Positions 28,579 through 29,464 of a DNA stretch of 29,464 nt are shown here, piece by piece. Position 1 is the first letter of the stretch, and every line of letters begins with the position of its first letter. The notes beneath the pieces were generated by a model. The model did no database searches, was not told the DNA's origin, and worked only from the letters and a program-made list of their open reading frames with translations. Made by a program: the position numbers and the translations under genes. The DNA is from a virus: positions 1-29,464 of the IMG/VR virus record IMGVR_UViG_3300045454_000148. One strand, 5' to 3'.

Positions 28579-28642
28579 GCACAAACGCCGACGCGACGGA
28601 TCGGCCTCGGGAGCACGTCAGAGGGCTATTCTGAGCACGAAA
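28574..28642. repeat. Possible integrase arm-type repeats
   Basis: TCTGAGCACAAA at 28574-28585 and TCTGAGCACGAA at 28630-28641 differ at one base in 12; a shorter related GAGCAC lies at 28611-28616. They flank the left side of the att core by about 20-85 bp, a position typical of arm sites for tyrosine integrases. The gap 28579-28657 contains no gene and no 5' half of a tRNA. Confidence 0.4.
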
Positions 28643-28658
28643 TGACGTTACCGGCCCT

Positions 28659-28685
28659 CGGGTTCAAGTCCCGTTAGCCACCCCA
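28659..28685 (+). other. Prophage attachment site: 3' end of tRNA-His
   Basis: The sequence from CGGG at 28659 through TTCAAGT (T loop, 28663-28669) and CCCG to TAGCCAC (acceptor strand, 28675-28681), then C (discriminator, 28682) and CCA (28683-28685) is the 3' end of a tRNA. A C at position 73 with a TAGCCAC acceptor indicates tRNA-His. No anticodon arm or 5' half precedes it, so the complete tRNA must be restored at the other prophage end. The T at 28658 does not pair with the T at 28674, suggesting the shared core begins at 28659. The hosts' orn gene lies next to it. Confidence 0.75.
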
Positions 28686-28695
28686 CAGCAGCGCG

Positions 28696-28736
28696 ACGGC
28701 CCGGTCCGGTACGAGTTCCTCGTCCGGCCGGGCCGT
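28696..28736. terminator. Bidirectional hairpin between tRNA-His end and orn
   Basis: A perfect 9-bp inverted repeat: ACGGCCCGG at 28696-28704 and CCGGGCCGT at 28728-28736. It lies 10 bp after the tRNA 3' end and about 95 bp beyond the convergent orn stop, so it can end both transcripts. The remaining 28737-28831 shows nothing further. Confidence 0.6.
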
Positions 28737-28831
28737 TGTCGTGAGGGGGCAGGGGCGACGCCGTCGGCCGTCCTCGGCGCAGCGGGTGAGTGCGCCCGGG
28801 CACCGGGACCTCGTGCGGTGCGGCCGAGGTG

Positions 28832-29464
28832 TCAGCGGGGCACGCGCACCGAGGTCGCGACGACCTGGGCGGCGATCTCCCTGGCGGCGGACGAGTCCGG
28901 TCCCGGCTGGGGGACGAGCATGGCGGCGCGGTAGTAGCGCAGCTCGTCGATGCTCTCCAGGATGTCGGCGAGGGCGCGGTGCCCGCCCGTCTTCTCGGGC
29001 GAGGCGAAGTAGATGCGCGGGTACCAGCGGCGGGCGAGCTCCTTGATGGAGGAGACGTCGATGACCCGGTAGTGCAGGTGGCCGACGAGCCCCGGCATGT
29101 CCCGGTCGAGGAAGGCCTTGTCGGTGCCCACCGAGTTGCCCGCCAGCGGTGCCTTCCCGGCCTCCGGCACCCACTCGCGCAGGTACGCCATGACCTGGTC
29201 CTGGGCGTCCGCCAGCGTGGTGCCGCCGGGCAGGGCGTCGAGGAGGCCGGACGTGGTGTGCATGTCCCGCACGAAGGGGTCCATCTGCTCCAGGGCCGCC
29301 GCCGGCGGGGCGATGACGACGTCGACGCCCTCGCCCAGGACGGTGAGCTCGGAGTCGGTGACGACCGCGGCGACCTCCACGAGCGCGTCGCGGGACAGGT
29401 CCAGCCCCGTCATCTCGCAGTCGATCCACACGATCTTGTCGTTGGGTTGGCTCACGGGGCTCAC
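28832..29464 (-). CDS. orn: Oligoribonuclease (host)
   Basis: 210 aa as read from a GTG at the window edge (29464); a GTG at 29455 is equally possible and the true start could lie outside. It degrades 2-5-nt RNA fragments. DEDDh residues: Asp15 and Glu17 in 'WIDCEMTGLD', Asp115 in 'GTDKAFLDRDMP', and His162 with Asp167 in 'GGHRALADIL'. The spacing matches E. coli Orn. 'RYYRAAMLVPQP' near the end is family-typical. It is the host gene flanking the prophage, convergent with tRNA-His. Confidence 0.93.
   Translation of the reverse strand: MSPVSQPNDKIVWIDCEMTGLDLSRDALVEVAAVVTDSELTVLGEGVDVVIAPPAAALEQMDPFVRDMHTTSGLLDALPGGTTLADAQDQVMAYLREWVPEAGKAPLAGNSVGTDKAFLDRDMPGLVGHLHYRVIDVSSIKELARRWYPRIYFASPEKTGGHRALADILESIDELRYYRAAMLVPQPGPDSSAAREIAAQVVATSVRVPR

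Noticed and set aside
28579-28657. A complete tRNA upstream of the T-arm at 28659
   Set aside because: No anticodon stem, D-arm or GTGGCTA-like 5' acceptor strand is present; only the 3' end of tRNA-His is here.
1-29464. CRISPR array, insertion sequence or transposase
   Set aside because: No regularly spaced direct repeats with unique spacers and no transposase-like protein were seen; the only short arrays are the origin-like repeats at 16141-16422.

Overview
The window is very GC-rich, with GTG starts and third-position G/C throughout. It carries a WhiB-family gene, DUF3263 and ImmA-type genes, and a host oligoribonuclease (orn) next to a tRNA-His 3' end. This points to a high-GC actinobacterium, probably in the Micrococcales/Cellulomonas neighbourhood (inference; no database was searched). 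Positions 1 to about 28685 are the right-hand part of a temperate siphophage-type prophage integrated in the 3' end of a tRNA-His gene. Only the last ~0.8 kb is host chromosome. The left prophage end, with tail, lysis and presumably integrase genes, lies outside the window.

Layout from right to left. (a) 28832-29464: host orn, with a hairpin terminator and the tRNA-His 3' remnant (att). (b) 26178-28578, + strand: lysogeny cassette with an HTH repressor, two unrecognised ~142-aa proteins, an ImmA-like metalloprotease, a small protein and a DUF3263 protein. (c) 25948-26177: divergent control region with candidate promoters and operator-like repeats. (d) 25947 down to 10132, - strand: a tightly packed early operon with many 4-bp stop/start overlaps. 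It encodes two small HTH proteins, several small Cys-rich or unknown proteins, a J-domain protein, YqaJ-type exonuclease and RecT, a DnaQ-like exonuclease, a complete DnaN-like sliding clamp, a C5 cytosine methyltransferase, a WhiB-like regulator, a RuvC-like resolvase, a replication initiator with iteron arrays inside its own gene, and a DnaB-like helicase. Small zinc-binding proteins and a probable small terminase subunit follow. A + strand membrane-protein gene interrupts this block at 11950-12423. (e) 10036-10073: strong hairpin. (f) 10018 to 1, - strand: a putative moron, then the late head module: TerL, portal, MuF-like protein, protease-scaffold fusion with an internal scaffold start, cement protein, major capsid protein, connectors, neck and tail-terminator genes, two further small genes.

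Likely logic (inference): the repressor at 26178 controls the divergent early operon. The initiator opens an origin within its own gene and loads the helicase. The phage clamp and proofreading-like exonuclease would then work with a host polymerase, since no phage polymerase is visible here. RecT, YqaJ and RuvC would process recombination intermediates for packaging by TerS/TerL.

The points most worth a second look are the in-gene origin, the clamp/exonuclease pair without a polymerase, two + strand genes hidden in the - strand operons, the nested scaffold start, the duplicated zinc microprotein, and the unknown gene pair beside the repressor.
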